DNA of 64,000 nucleotides from Fen-1308 sp035319125 (GCA_035319125.1 DATHDG010000040.1:34570-98569); one strand, 5' to 3'. Shown: positions 1 through 9,532, counted from the stretch's first letter. The notes: generated by a model from the sequence alone, not told the origin. Program-made: numbers and translations.

Positions 1-1141
1 TTATGTTCTCTATGCCTACGCCAAACAGAAGGTCTGCGGTAGAAAGAATGTCGGATTCGGTAACCTGTTTATTGATAACCTTGCGCAATCTTTCAGTGCC
101 TGCCTCCGGTGCGATTGCAACGCTCTTCAATCCTTTGAGGAACCCAACCAATTCAGCACTGCGGCTGCTGGCCCTAAGAGATGTAATGGAAAAACGGACA
201 CCATCTATGCAGAGAATATCCGAAATATGCGGATAATCTGACAATGAAGGACCGATTATACCTATCTTTTCTGCAATCTGCTTCCCAGCTTCGACTTCGT
301 CTGATATTTGTCCAACATCCTTCATCCTCATCGGACCAAAAAAATTGCCTACGAGACAGAAACGACACTTCCAGGGACATCCACGCATTACCTCAACTAG
401 ATACATATCAGAGAACTCTGTTTCCGTCGTAATTACAGACGTATTGAAGGGTGTGAGCGAGAGGTCCTTAACGGTTCTTTTGCGAATTGAATCCGGATAT
501 CCGCTTTGCACTAATCGTCCGGATATGTGGCCGCTCTGATCATAGCATGTCTCATACGCCGATGGAACATACACCCCTGCTAGTTCCATAGCTTTATTAC
601 TAACAGATGCACGGCTGCCTGCGCTATTGTACATGTCGATGAATTCCATCAAAGACTCCTCGGCTTCTCCTATGAATATCAGATTAAGCGCAAGGGCGAG
701 CGGCTCAGGATTAAATGAAACAGCCACGCCACCAGCTATAACAAGTGGATCGAATTCGGTGCGTTCTGAGGCTTTAAACGGTATTTTTGAGAGTGCAAGT
801 ATTTTAAAGATATTTGGGTAATCATTTTCGAACGAAAGTGAAAAAGCCACTATATTGAAAACATTCAAAGGTCTCTTTGTTTCCAGCGAAAAAACCGGCG
901 TGTCGGTCCTGCGGTATTCATCCATGTCAGATTTCTCAGGCAGGAAAGCCCTTTCGCAAACAACATCGTCACGCCGGTTTAAAATACCGTAAAGTCCCTG
1001 AAACCCGAGGTTCGACATGCCCACATGATATGTATTGGGATATACAAGACAGATTGATATCTTTCCGCCCGGGTCCTTTAAGATAGTCCCCTTTTCTTTT
1101 GAAAGCAGCACATCGGCCTTTTCAATGAGCCTGCGATTCAT
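1..1141 (-). CDS. Radical SAM protein with B12-binding-like N-terminus (3' end outside window)
   Basis: Reading the minus strand from the ATG at 1141 gives an open frame that runs off the left edge, so about 380 residues are visible. The N-terminal part (NTYHVGMSNLG, then VCERAFLP) resembles the B12-binding-like domain of the TIGR03960 family. Around residue 230 comes RGCPWKCRFC, the Cx3Cx2C cluster motif of radical SAM enzymes, and further on IAPEAGTERLRKV, which is typical of the radical SAM barrel. The frame has a TGA 21 nt upstream of the ATG, so this ATG is the first usable start; the ribosome site is weak. It begins 36 bp after ftsZ and is probably transcribed with the dcw cluster. The reaction is unknown. 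I am confident of the superfamily, less of the subfamily. Confidence 0.85.
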   Translation of the reverse strand, partial: MNRRLIEKADVLLSKEKGTILKDPGGKISICLVYPNTYHVGMSNLGFQGLYGILNRRDDVVCERAFLPEKSDMDEYRRTDTPVFSLETKRPLNVFNIVAFSLSFENDYPNIFKILALSKIPFKASERTEFDPLVIAGGVAVSFNPEPLALALNLIFIGEAEESLMEFIDMYNSAGSRASVSNKAMELAGVYVPSAYETCYDQSGHISGRLVQSGYPDSIRKRTVKDLSLTPFNTSVITTETEFSDMYLVEVMRGCPWKCRFCLVGNFFGPMRMKDVGQISDEVEAGKQIAEKIGIIGPSLSDYPHISDILCIDGVRFSITSLRASSRSAELVGFLKGLKSVAIAPEAGTERLRKVINKQVTESDILSTADLLFGVGIENI

Positions 1142-1177
1142 AGCCGAAACAATGCCCTGTCAGGGCCTGCTTGATAT

Positions 1178-2665
1178 CTATGCTTGCTGCATTCTCTTTC
1201 TGAGAAATGTCGGGATATCGTACTTGTCCTCCGGTGGTATGGCAGATTCTGCAAGTCGCACGTCCCGCTTCAAGTCATCGATCGAAACCATTTTTTTATC
1301 AGGTTCTATCAGCGATTCTGCTGCTTTATGACTTAAAGCCTCTAACGAAGGTGCTGCAGCTGATTGCGCAGCAGCATCGCCGGACTCTACGATATACTTA
1401 ACATCTTCACTGGCTGCCTGATCCTCAACATGCTCGGCCTGATCAGAAGTCCCGGACACTACCGGTTCTTCTATTGCCGGCTCAGGAACCTCGACTACCG
1501 GAATATCATCTTTCTTCTGAAGAAGAGCTTCAAACTCTTTATTAACAGGCTCTTCCCTGAGCACTGTTGCCCCTTTCGGTATGCTTTCGCTAAACATATC
1601 AAGATCAATATTCTTCGAAAGAACTTTTCCAGCCGATTTTGCCGGAGCTGCCGATAACTCCTTCTTAGGTTTCCACGTAAGCGTTTCCGGCAGTTCAACC
1701 TTATCGCTTTTTTCGTCAAGCCCTGTGGCGATGACGGTTACTCTGATCTGGTCTTGCAATTCCGGATCAATTACAGCTCCAAGTATGATGTTAGATTCCT
1801 CATGAGCATTGTCATGGATAAGTGAAGCAGCTTCCTGAACTTCATCCAGAGACATATTCAGTCCACCCGTGATATTTATTAATATCCCGCGAGCTCCTTC
1901 TATAGACGATTTTTCAAGCAGCGGATTCAGGATTGCCTTCTTCGCAGCTTCAAACGCCCCGCCCTGACCTTTGCCGACCCCAAGCCCTATGACTGCCTTG
2001 CCCGACTTCTGCATGATCGCCTTAATATCAGCAAAATCCAGGTTGATTAGACCCGGCACTAGTATTAAGTCTGAAATGCCCTGGACTGCCTGCCTTAACA
2101 CATCATTAACGGTAGCAAACGACTGTAGCAATGAAGTGCCTTTTTCCACAACGAGGCTGATCCTGTCATTTGGAATCACGATAAGCGTATTGACATGGTT
2201 TTTGAGCTCATGAATTCCCTCTTCAGCATTCATCGCCCTTTTCCTGCCTTCAAAGAAAAACGGCTTTGTGACTATTGCAACTGTAAGTATACCCATCTCC
2301 TGGGCGATGCTTGCTATCACAGGGGCAGCCCCAGTGCCGGTTCCTCCACCCATGCCCGCCGTTACAAAAACCATATCTGAACCGTCGATAAAACCGGCCA
2401 ACATATCTCTGTTCTCCATCGCAGCCTCACGGCCGATGACAGGATTGGAACCCGCGCCAAGGCCTCTCGTCAGGTCTGTGCCTATCTGAATCCTTGCAGG
2501 AGCAAGTGAGGCCTCGAGATGCTGGATGTCGGTATTGACGGCTATAAACTCAACACCATAGATGTGAGCTGCCACCATGCTGTTGATAGCATTGCCTCCG
2601 CCCCCGCCGACCCCTATTACTTTGATCTTGGCAACCGGCCTTCCAACATCTTCTATCTCAAACAT
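1178..2665 (-). CDS. ftsZ: Cell division GTPase FtsZ
   Basis: FtsZ is the tubulin-like GTPase that polymerises into the cytoplasmic Z ring and recruits the divisome. The nucleotide-binding signature GGGTGTG lies at residues 106-112 and the T7 catalytic loop NLDFAD at about 208-213. The last residues (YDIPTFLRKRMQ) are the conserved C-terminal peptide that binds FtsA. At 495 residues it is longer than the usual 380-400; the excess is an acidic, Ala/Glu/Val-rich linker of about 150 residues between the globular domain (ending near 325) and the tail. The start is supported by AGGAGG six bases before the ATG. It follows ftsA by 9 bp, as in the standard dcw order. Confidence 0.98.
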   Translation of the reverse strand: MFEIEDVGRPVAKIKVIGVGGGGGNAINSMVAAHIYGVEFIAVNTDIQHLEASLAPARIQIGTDLTRGLGAGSNPVIGREAAMENRDMLAGFIDGSDMVFVTAGMGGGTGTGAAPVIASIAQEMGILTVAIVTKPFFFEGRKRAMNAEEGIHELKNHVNTLIVIPNDRISLVVEKGTSLLQSFATVNDVLRQAVQGISDLILVPGLINLDFADIKAIMQKSGKAVIGLGVGKGQGGAFEAAKKAILNPLLEKSSIEGARGILINITGGLNMSLDEVQEAASLIHDNAHEESNIILGAVIDPELQDQIRVTVIATGLDEKSDKVELPETLTWKPKKELSAAPAKSAGKVLSKNIDLDMFSESIPKGATVLREEPVNKEFEALLQKKDDIPVVEVPEPAIEEPVVSGTSDQAEHVEDQAASEDVKYIVESGDAAAQSAAAPSLEALSHKAAESLIEPDKKMVSIDDLKRDVRLAESAIPPEDKYDIPTFLRKRMQQA

Positions 2666-2674
2666 AACGGCCTC

Positions 2675-3943
2675 CTATTTGTTTTTACCCATTATATTTT
2701 TGAAGTAACGAGTCATCTTGTTGAGCAGTCCCGGATCGTCATCAGAACCGGTCGATGCTGAATAGCCGCTCCCATATAGAACCAACCCTACTGCAGCAGC
2801 ATATTCAGGACCCTGGTACTGATCTTTAACACCTTTCACAAACGGCAGCGAAGGAGCGGCTTGTCCGGATACGGATGATGTCAGATCAGGACGACCAGTT
2901 CTGATCGGAAGCACGATTGCGGTTTCCGCAAGGCGGATGAACCCCGGCACAAGCACAGCGCCGCCTGTAAATACTGTGCCGGTGATTGCATCTTTCACCT
3001 CAGGTCGTTTTAATTCATTCTGTATCAGTTCAAATAGCTCCTCGCAACGCAGCTGCAGTATCTCAGTTACGAGATGCCTTGATATCTTCCTGACTTCACC
3101 GTCGAGACCCACTACATCTATTTCCTCATCTTCACTATTTGCGATAGCTGTCATTCCAAATTGCTTCTTCACTCGTTCAGCTTCGGCAAAAGGTACGCGA
3201 AGACCTACACTAAGATCATTGGTAAAATGATTGCCGCCTATGCCTAAAACCGCAGCGTGCTGCAACCACCCGTCCTTGAAAAGAGCGATATCAGTCGTCC
3301 CGGCGCCTATATCGACAATGGCAGTTCCCATATCCCGGTCTTCTGATGTCATTGCCGCTTCGGCAGAAGCAATCGAATGGAGAACAACATCGGATACTTG
3401 AATCCCCGCTTTCTCACAGCTCATTATCAGCCGTCGCAAAGGTTCAGCAGATGAGGTTATTATGTTAACGTGCGCCTCAAGGCTGAATCCCGGCAAACCC
3501 AAAGGATCCTTAATCCCTCGGCTACCATCTACAATGAATTCAGTCGGCAGCATGTGCAGGATCTCCCGACCAGTGGTAACCGGAAATGCTCCAGCATCAT
3601 CTATCACCTTATCGACATCAGCCTGAGATATATTTTTTCCGCTGACAGCAACAGTCGCCGAATCGGCTGAAACTTGAATATGGTTGCCAGATATGCTTAC
3701 AAGAGCCTCTCTGATAGACACGCCTGACTGCTGCCGTGCTGCCGCCAGTGCGTCTCTGATGGCCGCAGAAGCTGAATCAGTATTTATAACAACTCCCTTT
3801 CTTAAACCGGCAGAAGGGGTAGATGAGATTGACAGGATTTCTATTCCGTCGTCAATTGCCTCGGCAACAACCACGCAGATTTTAGACGTACCGACATCTA
3901 TGCCCGTTATAAAGGGGCCACTTGCTCTTCTTTTAGCCGACAT
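2675..3943 (-). CDS. ftsA: Cell division protein FtsA
   Basis: FtsA is an actin-fold ATPase that tethers FtsZ filaments to the inner membrane. Visible motifs are the N-terminal phosphate loop (ITGIDVGTSKICVVVAE), the second phosphate loop DIGAGTTDIALF in the middle, and TGGAVLVPG towards the C-terminus. The last residues (LLNKMTRYFKNIMGKNK) form a basic amphipathic segment suited to membrane binding. Length (422) is normal. The ATG lies inside the end of ftsQ (11 bp overlap), pointing to translational coupling, and ftsZ follows directly. Confidence 0.97.
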   Translation of the reverse strand: MSAKRRASGPFITGIDVGTSKICVVVAEAIDDGIEILSISSTPSAGLRKGVVINTDSASAAIRDALAAARQQSGVSIREALVSISGNHIQVSADSATVAVSGKNISQADVDKVIDDAGAFPVTTGREILHMLPTEFIVDGSRGIKDPLGLPGFSLEAHVNIITSSAEPLRRLIMSCEKAGIQVSDVVLHSIASAEAAMTSEDRDMGTAIVDIGAGTTDIALFKDGWLQHAAVLGIGGNHFTNDLSVGLRVPFAEAERVKKQFGMTAIANSEDEEIDVVGLDGEVRKISRHLVTEILQLRCEELFELIQNELKRPEVKDAITGTVFTGGAVLVPGFIRLAETAIVLPIRTGRPDLTSSVSGQAAPSLPFVKGVKDQYQGPEYAAAVGLVLYGSGYSASTGSDDDPGLLNKMTRYFKNIMGKNK

Positions 3944-4820
3944 TTCTCTTTGTCTTACCCCCTGCAGTTTTTTTGTCGCCCTTCTTATGAACAGGGTTCT
4001 TTTGTTTCTCTTTAGGGTTCTTTTGTTTCTCTTTAGGCTTCTTTGGATTCTTCTCTGCTGCCTTCGGCTCTGGCTTCTTTTCTGGATCCTTGGGGTTTTT
4101 CAGAGGTTTGACCACAATTCTGTCGGCAAATCTGAGGTCTATGTATTCAACTTCCATATTACGTTTAGCAAGCTCATTCCTGACAAAATCCAGCTTCTCG
4201 AGCTTGCTCTGCAGATCACCCGCGCCTATCTTAACCGGAACACCATCAACCTTCATAGTCACGTCTTCAGGTTTTATTCCGGTAAGTTCAATGTTACCGC
4301 CGTGCGCAGCCACTTTTCGCTCATTCAGAGCTGTCGCCAACTCAAGAGCATCCAGATAGGCATCTTTATGTGACGTCGGATTGATTTTCACTACCGGCAG
4401 GAAATAAAGAGATTCAGGCTTAATGTGTTCAAGCCGCGTTCCCTCGCTGTCTACTAAGAATGGCTTATCATTCACCAGCAATACAGCTTCAGCGACCGCT
4501 TCAGTCAGATATATCGTAATATTTCCGCTCAGATCCTTCCGCACCAGAGCATCCTTGATCCACGGGGATGTCTTAAGCTTTTTATATATCTCTCTGGTTG
4601 TAATAGAGAAGAGCGGCTTTTTATAAGAGAGTCCCGTAAGCGACAATAAATCAGCGGTCGTAAGATGTTTATTCCCAAAAAAATTTATCTCTCTTACAAA
4701 CATAAATTTAGTGCAGAGAAAAACAGTGCCTATGAGGCAAAGGATTGCAGCCAGTCCAGCAATTGCAGCCAGCGACTTCTTAATCCCCGTCTGTTTTTTT
4801 GTGCCCTTTCTAGTATCCAT
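3933..4820 (-). CDS. ftsQ: Cell division protein FtsQ/DivIB
   Basis: FtsQ is a bitopic inner-membrane protein whose periplasmic part bridges early and late divisome proteins. After a basic N-terminus there is one hydrophobic helix (AAIAGLAAILCLIGTVFLC), then a POTRA domain (about residues 45-115, INFFGNKHLTTADLLSLTG) and the FtsQ domain. The final 55 residues are an unusual Lys/Pro-rich tail containing the exact tandem KEKQKNP-KEKQKNP. I chose the ATG at 4820, seven bases after the ddl stop; an in-frame GTG at 4838 inside ddl is the alternative, and neither has a strong ribosome site. The gene overlaps ftsA by 11 bp. Confidence 0.93.
   Translation of the reverse strand: MDTRKGTKKQTGIKKSLAAIAGLAAILCLIGTVFLCTKFMFVREINFFGNKHLTTADLLSLTGLSYKKPLFSITTREIYKKLKTSPWIKDALVRKDLSGNITIYLTEAVAEAVLLVNDKPFLVDSEGTRLEHIKPESLYFLPVVKINPTSHKDAYLDALELATALNERKVAAHGGNIELTGIKPEDVTMKVDGVPVKIGAGDLQSKLEKLDFVRNELAKRNMEVEYIDLRFADRIVVKPLKNPKDPEKKPEPKAAEKNPKKPKEKQKNPKEKQKNPVHKKGDKKTAGGKTKRNVG
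3993..4034. repeat. Two exact 21-bp tandem copies in the ftsQ tail
   Basis: Two identical 21-bp units lie head to tail (3993-4013 and 4014-4034). They encode the repeated heptapeptide KEKQKNP of the basic FtsQ tail. The exact DNA identity suggests a recent in-frame duplication. Confidence 0.9.
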
Positions 4821-4827
4821 TATACTT

Positions 4828-5772
4828 CTATTTTCCACAAGCTGATTTAAGGATTTCTTCTACCAGATCTGCGAATCCATATCCGGCAAGTCCGGCTATT
4901 TTGGGCAACAGGCTCGTCTCAGTCATCCCAGGGATAGTATTGACCTCCAGCATATAGGCTTTTTCTTCTGCAAGGATCATATCTATCCGCGTTGCACCGG
5001 CGCATCCCAGCGCTTTATTGGCTCTTAGCGCCGTGGACTTAAGCATGTCGTATTCATGTTCGCTAACATCAGGCGGAAGTATGTAGCTTGTCAGGCCCGG
5101 TGTATATTTCGCCTCATAACTGTAAAACTCAAGGGACGGCCTGACCTCTACCCCACCTAGAACCCTGTCGCCTAGCACGCCGATCTGGATCTCTCTGCCT
5201 TTTACAAATCGTTCTATGATCACTTCCTCTCCATATTTAAACGCATCATTAAGGGCAGGGAGCAGATCCTCCTTATTCTTAACTATATGTACACCTATGC
5301 TCGACCCCTCTGTTGAGGGCTTAACAACCCACGGCATATCGAAATCAATCATCGACCCGCCCAAAAGGATTCTTGCCACAGAAGCATCCATCTCTTCCGG
5401 AAGCTCTTTACGATGGATGATTTTGAAAGAAGGGACAGGTATGCCATGATACATAAATATCTTCTTCGATGCGGCTTTATCCATTGCTACTGCAGATGCG
5501 AGCACGCCGGACCCTGTATACGGGACGCCGATCACCTCAAGAAATCCTTGCAATGAGCCGTTTTCTCCATGACCTCCATGAAGAGCGATAAATGCTATCT
5601 CAACATTATTTTCAACAATAGCTGTATAGATATCTTTGGCTGCATCAATAAAAACCGCGTCATAGCCCCTTTCGAGCAATGCCTTATGTATTGCGTTGCC
5701 GCTTCTTAGCGATACTTCGCGCTCTGCTGACAGCCCGCCTGCAAGCACTCCTATCCTTTTATCAGTGATCAT
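4828..5772 (-). CDS. ddl: D-alanine--D-alanine ligase
   Basis: Ddl joins two D-alanines using ATP to make the dipeptide that MurF adds to the peptidoglycan stem. The protein (314 residues) has the ATP-grasp layout: VLAGGLSAEREVSLRSG at the N-terminus, ALHGGHGENGSLQG near residue 63, the loop GYEEVIIERFVKG-like segment (EEVIIERFVKGREIQ) in the middle, and the metal- and substrate-binding end LEVNTIPGMTETSLLP. The ATG overlaps the murC stop by 4 bp, so it is coupled to murC. murB, which commonly lies between murC and ddl, is absent here. Confidence 0.97.
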   Translation of the reverse strand: MITDKRIGVLAGGLSAEREVSLRSGNAIHKALLERGYDAVFIDAAKDIYTAIVENNVEIAFIALHGGHGENGSLQGFLEVIGVPYTGSGVLASAVAMDKAASKKIFMYHGIPVPSFKIIHRKELPEEMDASVARILLGGSMIDFDMPWVVKPSTEGSSIGVHIVKNKEDLLPALNDAFKYGEEVIIERFVKGREIQIGVLGDRVLGGVEVRPSLEFYSYEAKYTPGLTSYILPPDVSEHEYDMLKSTALRANKALGCAGATRIDMILAEEKAYMLEVNTIPGMTETSLLPKIAGLAGYGFADLVEEILKSACGK

Positions 5773-7136
5773 AATGCTTTCAGTAGCTCCTCACCTATCT
5801 TATAGACATCACCGGCACCCAATGTAATAACAATGTCACCGTTTTTTAAATCGGACAGTAAAGACTTGATCAATTCATCCCTATCGTTTATATATTCAGC
5901 CTTGAGCAATCCCACTTCTTGTATTTTACGGAGAAGTGCGGCCGAATCCACCCCATTGATGGGCGTCTCGCTCGCAGCATATATGTCAAGCAAATAGAGT
6001 CTATCTACAGAGCCGAAGCTCAATGCAAAATCATTCATCAGGTCTCGGGTGCGTGTGTACCTGTGCGGCTGGAAGATTACAACGATACGATTATCGGGGA
6101 AGCATTCCCGCGCAGCCTTAAGCACAGCTCTAATCTCGACCGGATGATGCCCGTAGTCATCGTAAACTTTTATACTGCGAGACTGCCCTCGGAACTCAAA
6201 TCTGCGCTGGATGCCTCCGAATCCACCCAGGCCAACCTTAATTTTGTCTTGAGGCATTTGAAGTTGCATGGCTGTCAATATGGCCGCAAGGCTATTGAGC
6301 ACATTATGCACCCCCAGTATCGGCACTCTGAATTCGCCGAGAAGGTTACCCTTGAAGACTGCCTCGAATATCATGCCGGATTCTCCAAACCTGATATTCC
6401 TGGCATACATATCCGCATCGTGCGAAAGACCGTAGGTTAATACCCTCCTTTTGATCTGCGGCAAGATCTCCCGAGTGTGCTCGTTCTCCTTGCACACGAT
6501 AGCAACACCATAAAAGGGCACTTTATTTATAAATGAAAGAAAAGCTGCCTTAAGCGTATCTATATCTTTAAAATAATCCATATGCTCCCGATCAATGTTT
6601 GTAATGATCGCAATCGCCGGACTCAGTTTTAGGAATGATCCGTCGCTTTCATCAGCTTCAGCCACAAGAAATTCTCCCTGACCCAACCTAGCATTGCTGC
6701 CGAAAGCCTTAAGCTTGCCTCCTATGACTACCGTAGGATCAAGTCCTCCTTCACCAAGCAGCGTTGCTATAAGCGACGTGGTTGTAGTCTTTCCATGAGC
6801 GCCCGCAACGAGTATGCCATACTTAAGCCTGCCAAGTTCGGCAAGCATCTCAGCCCTAGGGATAACAGGGACACCTCTGTCTTTTGCAGCAGTAACTTCC
6901 GGATTGCTTGAAGACACGGCAGAGGAGGTCACAACTACATGAGCTGCTTCTATATTCTTCTCATCATGTCCAATAAAAATCTTTATACCGAGTTTTCGTA
7001 ATCTAGAGGTAATATCTGATTCTCTGAGATCAGATCCTGTAATCTCATAACCAAGATTATGCAGAACTTCTGCAATACCGCTCATGCCTATTCCGCCTAT
7101 ACCCACAAAATGTATAATCTTGTATTGATTGAACAC
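5769..7136 (-). CDS. murC: UDP-N-acetylmuramate--L-alanine ligase
   Basis: MurC is the first cytoplasmic Mur ligase and adds L-Ala to UDP-MurNAc. The N-terminal Rossmann region carries HFVGIGGIGMSGIAE (residues 9-22), the ATP loop is AGAHGKTTTT (111-120), and DDYGHHPVEI plus FQPHRYTRT are typical MurC motifs further on. Length 455 is normal. The start is a GTG with an AGGAGG about 12 bases upstream, a rather long spacing; no nearer start fits the N-terminal motif. It follows murG by 18 bp and overlaps ddl by 4 bp. Confidence 0.97.
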   Translation of the reverse strand: MFNQYKIIHFVGIGGIGMSGIAEVLHNLGYEITGSDLRESDITSRLRKLGIKIFIGHDEKNIEAAHVVVTSSAVSSSNPEVTAAKDRGVPVIPRAEMLAELGRLKYGILVAGAHGKTTTTSLIATLLGEGGLDPTVVIGGKLKAFGSNARLGQGEFLVAEADESDGSFLKLSPAIAIITNIDREHMDYFKDIDTLKAAFLSFINKVPFYGVAIVCKENEHTREILPQIKRRVLTYGLSHDADMYARNIRFGESGMIFEAVFKGNLLGEFRVPILGVHNVLNSLAAILTAMQLQMPQDKIKVGLGGFGGIQRRFEFRGQSRSIKVYDDYGHHPVEIRAVLKAARECFPDNRIVVIFQPHRYTRTRDLMNDFALSFGSVDRLYLLDIYAASETPINGVDSAALLRKIQEVGLLKAEYINDRDELIKSLLSDLKNGDIVITLGAGDVYKIGEELLKAL

Positions 7137-7154
7137 TTCCGGATTATTCCTCCT

Positions 7155-8252
7155 CTACGTCCTTCGCGTCAGATTCATTGCCAGATCGACAATCTTCTCA
7201 GCGGCATCGGGTCTGCCAAATGCCTTGGATGCCTTCTGCATGGCCTTCCTCTTTTCCGGATTGTCGTACATGCTTCTGATTGCCTTCGCTGCTACCTCAC
7301 CGCTAAGATGCCTGTCAAGAATCACAGTTGCTGCGCCCATGTCTTCGAGCTTTCTAGCATTCGCCTCCTGGTGGTTAGAAGCAGCATAAGGATATGGCAC
7401 CAGCACCGCTGCCTTTCCCACTGCAGTTAGCTCAGACAGCGTGGTAGCTCCGGCTCTGCATATTACGAGATCTGCTGCTGCATATGCATCTGCCATTTGG
7501 TAGATAAATGGCATGACAGTCGCAGAGAATCCCAGCTTATCGTATATTTCCTTAATACCCTTGACGTCTTTCTCGCCAGTCTGGTGAATAAACTGGATAT
7601 TGTCTCGTAAATCCAGCAGATAATGCAACGCCTCTACTACCGCATTATTAATCGTTCTAGCGCCCAGACTGCCGCCAAATATCAAAACAGTATAGCGATC
7701 TCTTGCCAGCGAGAACTGTCTTGTTGCATCAACCGTATCTCTGGTCAAAATCTTTTTCCTGACAGGGTTTCCCGTAAGAAATGTCCTCTCCCTAGGGAAA
7801 GAGGCTATACTTTCCTGATACGTCACAGCAATAGCGTCAACGAATCTGCTAAGGAATTTGTTAGCAAAACCCGGCACTGAATTCTGTTCCATAATAATAG
7901 TGCGTACACCCATGAAATGTGCTGTAAATACCATGCCGACGGAAGCATAACCACCAACGCCTATGACGATGTCAGGACAAACAGATGCAATGATCCGTCG
8001 GGCCTGATACAGCGATACTAAAAAAAGATAAACAGCTCTCGCCTTCTGGAAAGCTGTCTTGCCCACCATCCCCTCGGCGCTCAAATATTCAATAGGATAA
8101 CCTTCCTTAGGTATGACTCGGGCCTCTATGCCATGTTCTGTGCCTACAAAAACAATTCTTGCCGTGAGACCTTTCTTGGTAAATTCTTCCGCAACTGCAA
8201 CTCCGGGGAAAAGATGACCTCCGGTTCCCCCTCCCGCGATTATAACCCTCAT
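7155..8252 (-). CDS. murG: Lipid II synthase MurG
   Basis: MurG transfers GlcNAc from UDP-GlcNAc to lipid I at the cytoplasmic face of the inner membrane. Family motifs are all present: IIAGGGTGGHLFPG at the start, IGVGGYASVG around residue 95, IFGGSLGART for the second domain, and CRAGATTLSEL followed by PYPYAASNHQEANA for donor binding. Length 365 is typical. The ATG overlaps the ftsW stop by 4 bp. Confidence 0.97.
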   Translation of the reverse strand: MRVIIAGGGTGGHLFPGVAVAEEFTKKGLTARIVFVGTEHGIEARVIPKEGYPIEYLSAEGMVGKTAFQKARAVYLFLVSLYQARRIIASVCPDIVIGVGGYASVGMVFTAHFMGVRTIIMEQNSVPGFANKFLSRFVDAIAVTYQESIASFPRERTFLTGNPVRKKILTRDTVDATRQFSLARDRYTVLIFGGSLGARTINNAVVEALHYLLDLRDNIQFIHQTGEKDVKGIKEIYDKLGFSATVMPFIYQMADAYAAADLVICRAGATTLSELTAVGKAAVLVPYPYAASNHQEANARKLEDMGAATVILDRHLSGEVAAKAIRSMYDNPEKRKAMQKASKAFGRPDAAEKIVDLAMNLTRRT

Positions 8253-9532
8253 GATCTATTCCTGTTTCTCTTGAAAAAGCTCATCCTTCCGCCACGTCTG
8301 GCATTGAATTGACTATAACCTTTGCCGAATGCATACTGGCTTGTCTTGGCCTCTTCTGTCGCAGCCGGTGAATCAGCTCCTGCAGATTTATTTCGTATAT
8401 GCAATTTCTCACGTGCCATTCTCAGATCACCTCTCAGTCTTGACACGTTGAGCAGCAGTCCTGCAGCTATCATGCTTATTACCAGAGAAGATCCTCCATA
8501 ACTAATAAAAGGAAGCGGAAGTCCTTTTGTAGGCAACAGCCCTGTGACTACTGCAAAATTGAACACCGACTGTATCCCGATCATTAAGGAAATACCTGAG
8601 GCGAGATAATACGCGAATGGGTCTTCGATTCTCCTGGCAATCATGAACCCTCTGACAAACAGACCGCAAAACAACGCTACAACAACGATCGCTCCTATAA
8701 AACCGAGTTCTTCCCCAATTAACGAAAAAATAAAATCTGTGTGCACCTCCGGCAGAAACGAAAGCTTTTGTTTGCTTTCACCGAGACCTACTCCTTGAAA
8801 ACCGCCGCTTCCAAGTGCAATAAAAGATTGAGTGAGCTGGAAGCCGGACCCTTGAGGGTCCTTCCACGGATCGAGAAATGCCGTAACCCTTTTCCAGCGA
8901 TATGGTTCCATAATCAGCTTAATGATAACAGGAATCGCAACCAAAACGAGCGATAGCAGATACTGCATCCTCGTCCCCGATAAAAAGAGCATGGCTACCG
9001 TAAGAATCGCCAAGCTCATAGTCGCTCCGAAATCCGGCTGTTTCAAAAATACGATTTGAAAAATTCCCATGATGAATAAAGGAATGGCAAACGAGATAAT
9101 CTTGTCCCTATTGTATGAAGGATGACTCAGGAACCACGCCAAGAATATAACCATTGACAATTTCACCAGTTCAGACGGCTGAAAACTGGATGGCCATAGT
9201 CTTAACCATCTACGCGCACCACCGGCGCTGATACCGAGGCTCGTAAAGACAAGGAGTAAACAGACCAATGATATAATGAGTAGAGGGATAACCATCTTCT
9301 TCAGATATTCGATAGGCGTTTTATACGCTATGAACATCGCGACTATTCCAATCAGAACGGTAAGGACTTGCTTCTTCAGATAGCTGAACTGGCTGACAGT
9401 AACCCCCAGAGCTTTGCCTTTATGCTGAAGAGCAGGCGATACAACGGATGTAGAGCTATATACAGCTGTGAGGCCAATAATCATCAGCAGTACAACAAGC
9501 AACAAGACCACTTTGTCAAAGCGCTGCGTCAT
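8249..9532 (-). CDS. ftsW: Peptidoglycan glycosyltransferase FtsW
   Basis: FtsW is the SEDS-family polymerase that extends septal glycan strands together with FtsI. The sequence is about ten transmembrane helices with the SEDS landmarks RRWLRLWPSSFQPSELVKL, VHTDFIFSLIGEELGFIG, and KGLPLPFISYGGSSL. The cytoplasmic C-terminus is longer than usual (about 60 residues after the last helix) and ends in a basic run, FFKRNRNRS. It overlaps murD upstream and murG downstream by 4 bp each, consistent with coupled translation. Confidence 0.96.
   Translation of the reverse strand: MTQRFDKVVLLLVVLLMIIGLTAVYSSTSVVSPALQHKGKALGVTVSQFSYLKKQVLTVLIGIVAMFIAYKTPIEYLKKMVIPLLIISLVCLLLVFTSLGISAGGARRWLRLWPSSFQPSELVKLSMVIFLAWFLSHPSYNRDKIISFAIPLFIMGIFQIVFLKQPDFGATMSLAILTVAMLFLSGTRMQYLLSLVLVAIPVIIKLIMEPYRWKRVTAFLDPWKDPQGSGFQLTQSFIALGSGGFQGVGLGESKQKLSFLPEVHTDFIFSLIGEELGFIGAIVVVALFCGLFVRGFMIARRIEDPFAYYLASGISLMIGIQSVFNFAVVTGLLPTKGLPLPFISYGGSSLVISMIAAGLLLNVSRLRGDLRMAREKLHIRNKSAGADSPAATEEAKTSQYAFGKGYSQFNARRGGRMSFFKRNRNRS

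Noticed and set aside
3684..4373. 229-codon plus-strand open frame opposite ftsA and ftsQ
   Set aside because: Its hydrophobic Leu/Phe run is the complement of the Lys-rich FtsQ tail; not a membrane protein gene.
5919..6440. 173-codon plus-strand open frame opposite murC
   Set aside because: It lies wholly within murC, which has clear motifs; the product has no recognisable domain and no ribosome site.
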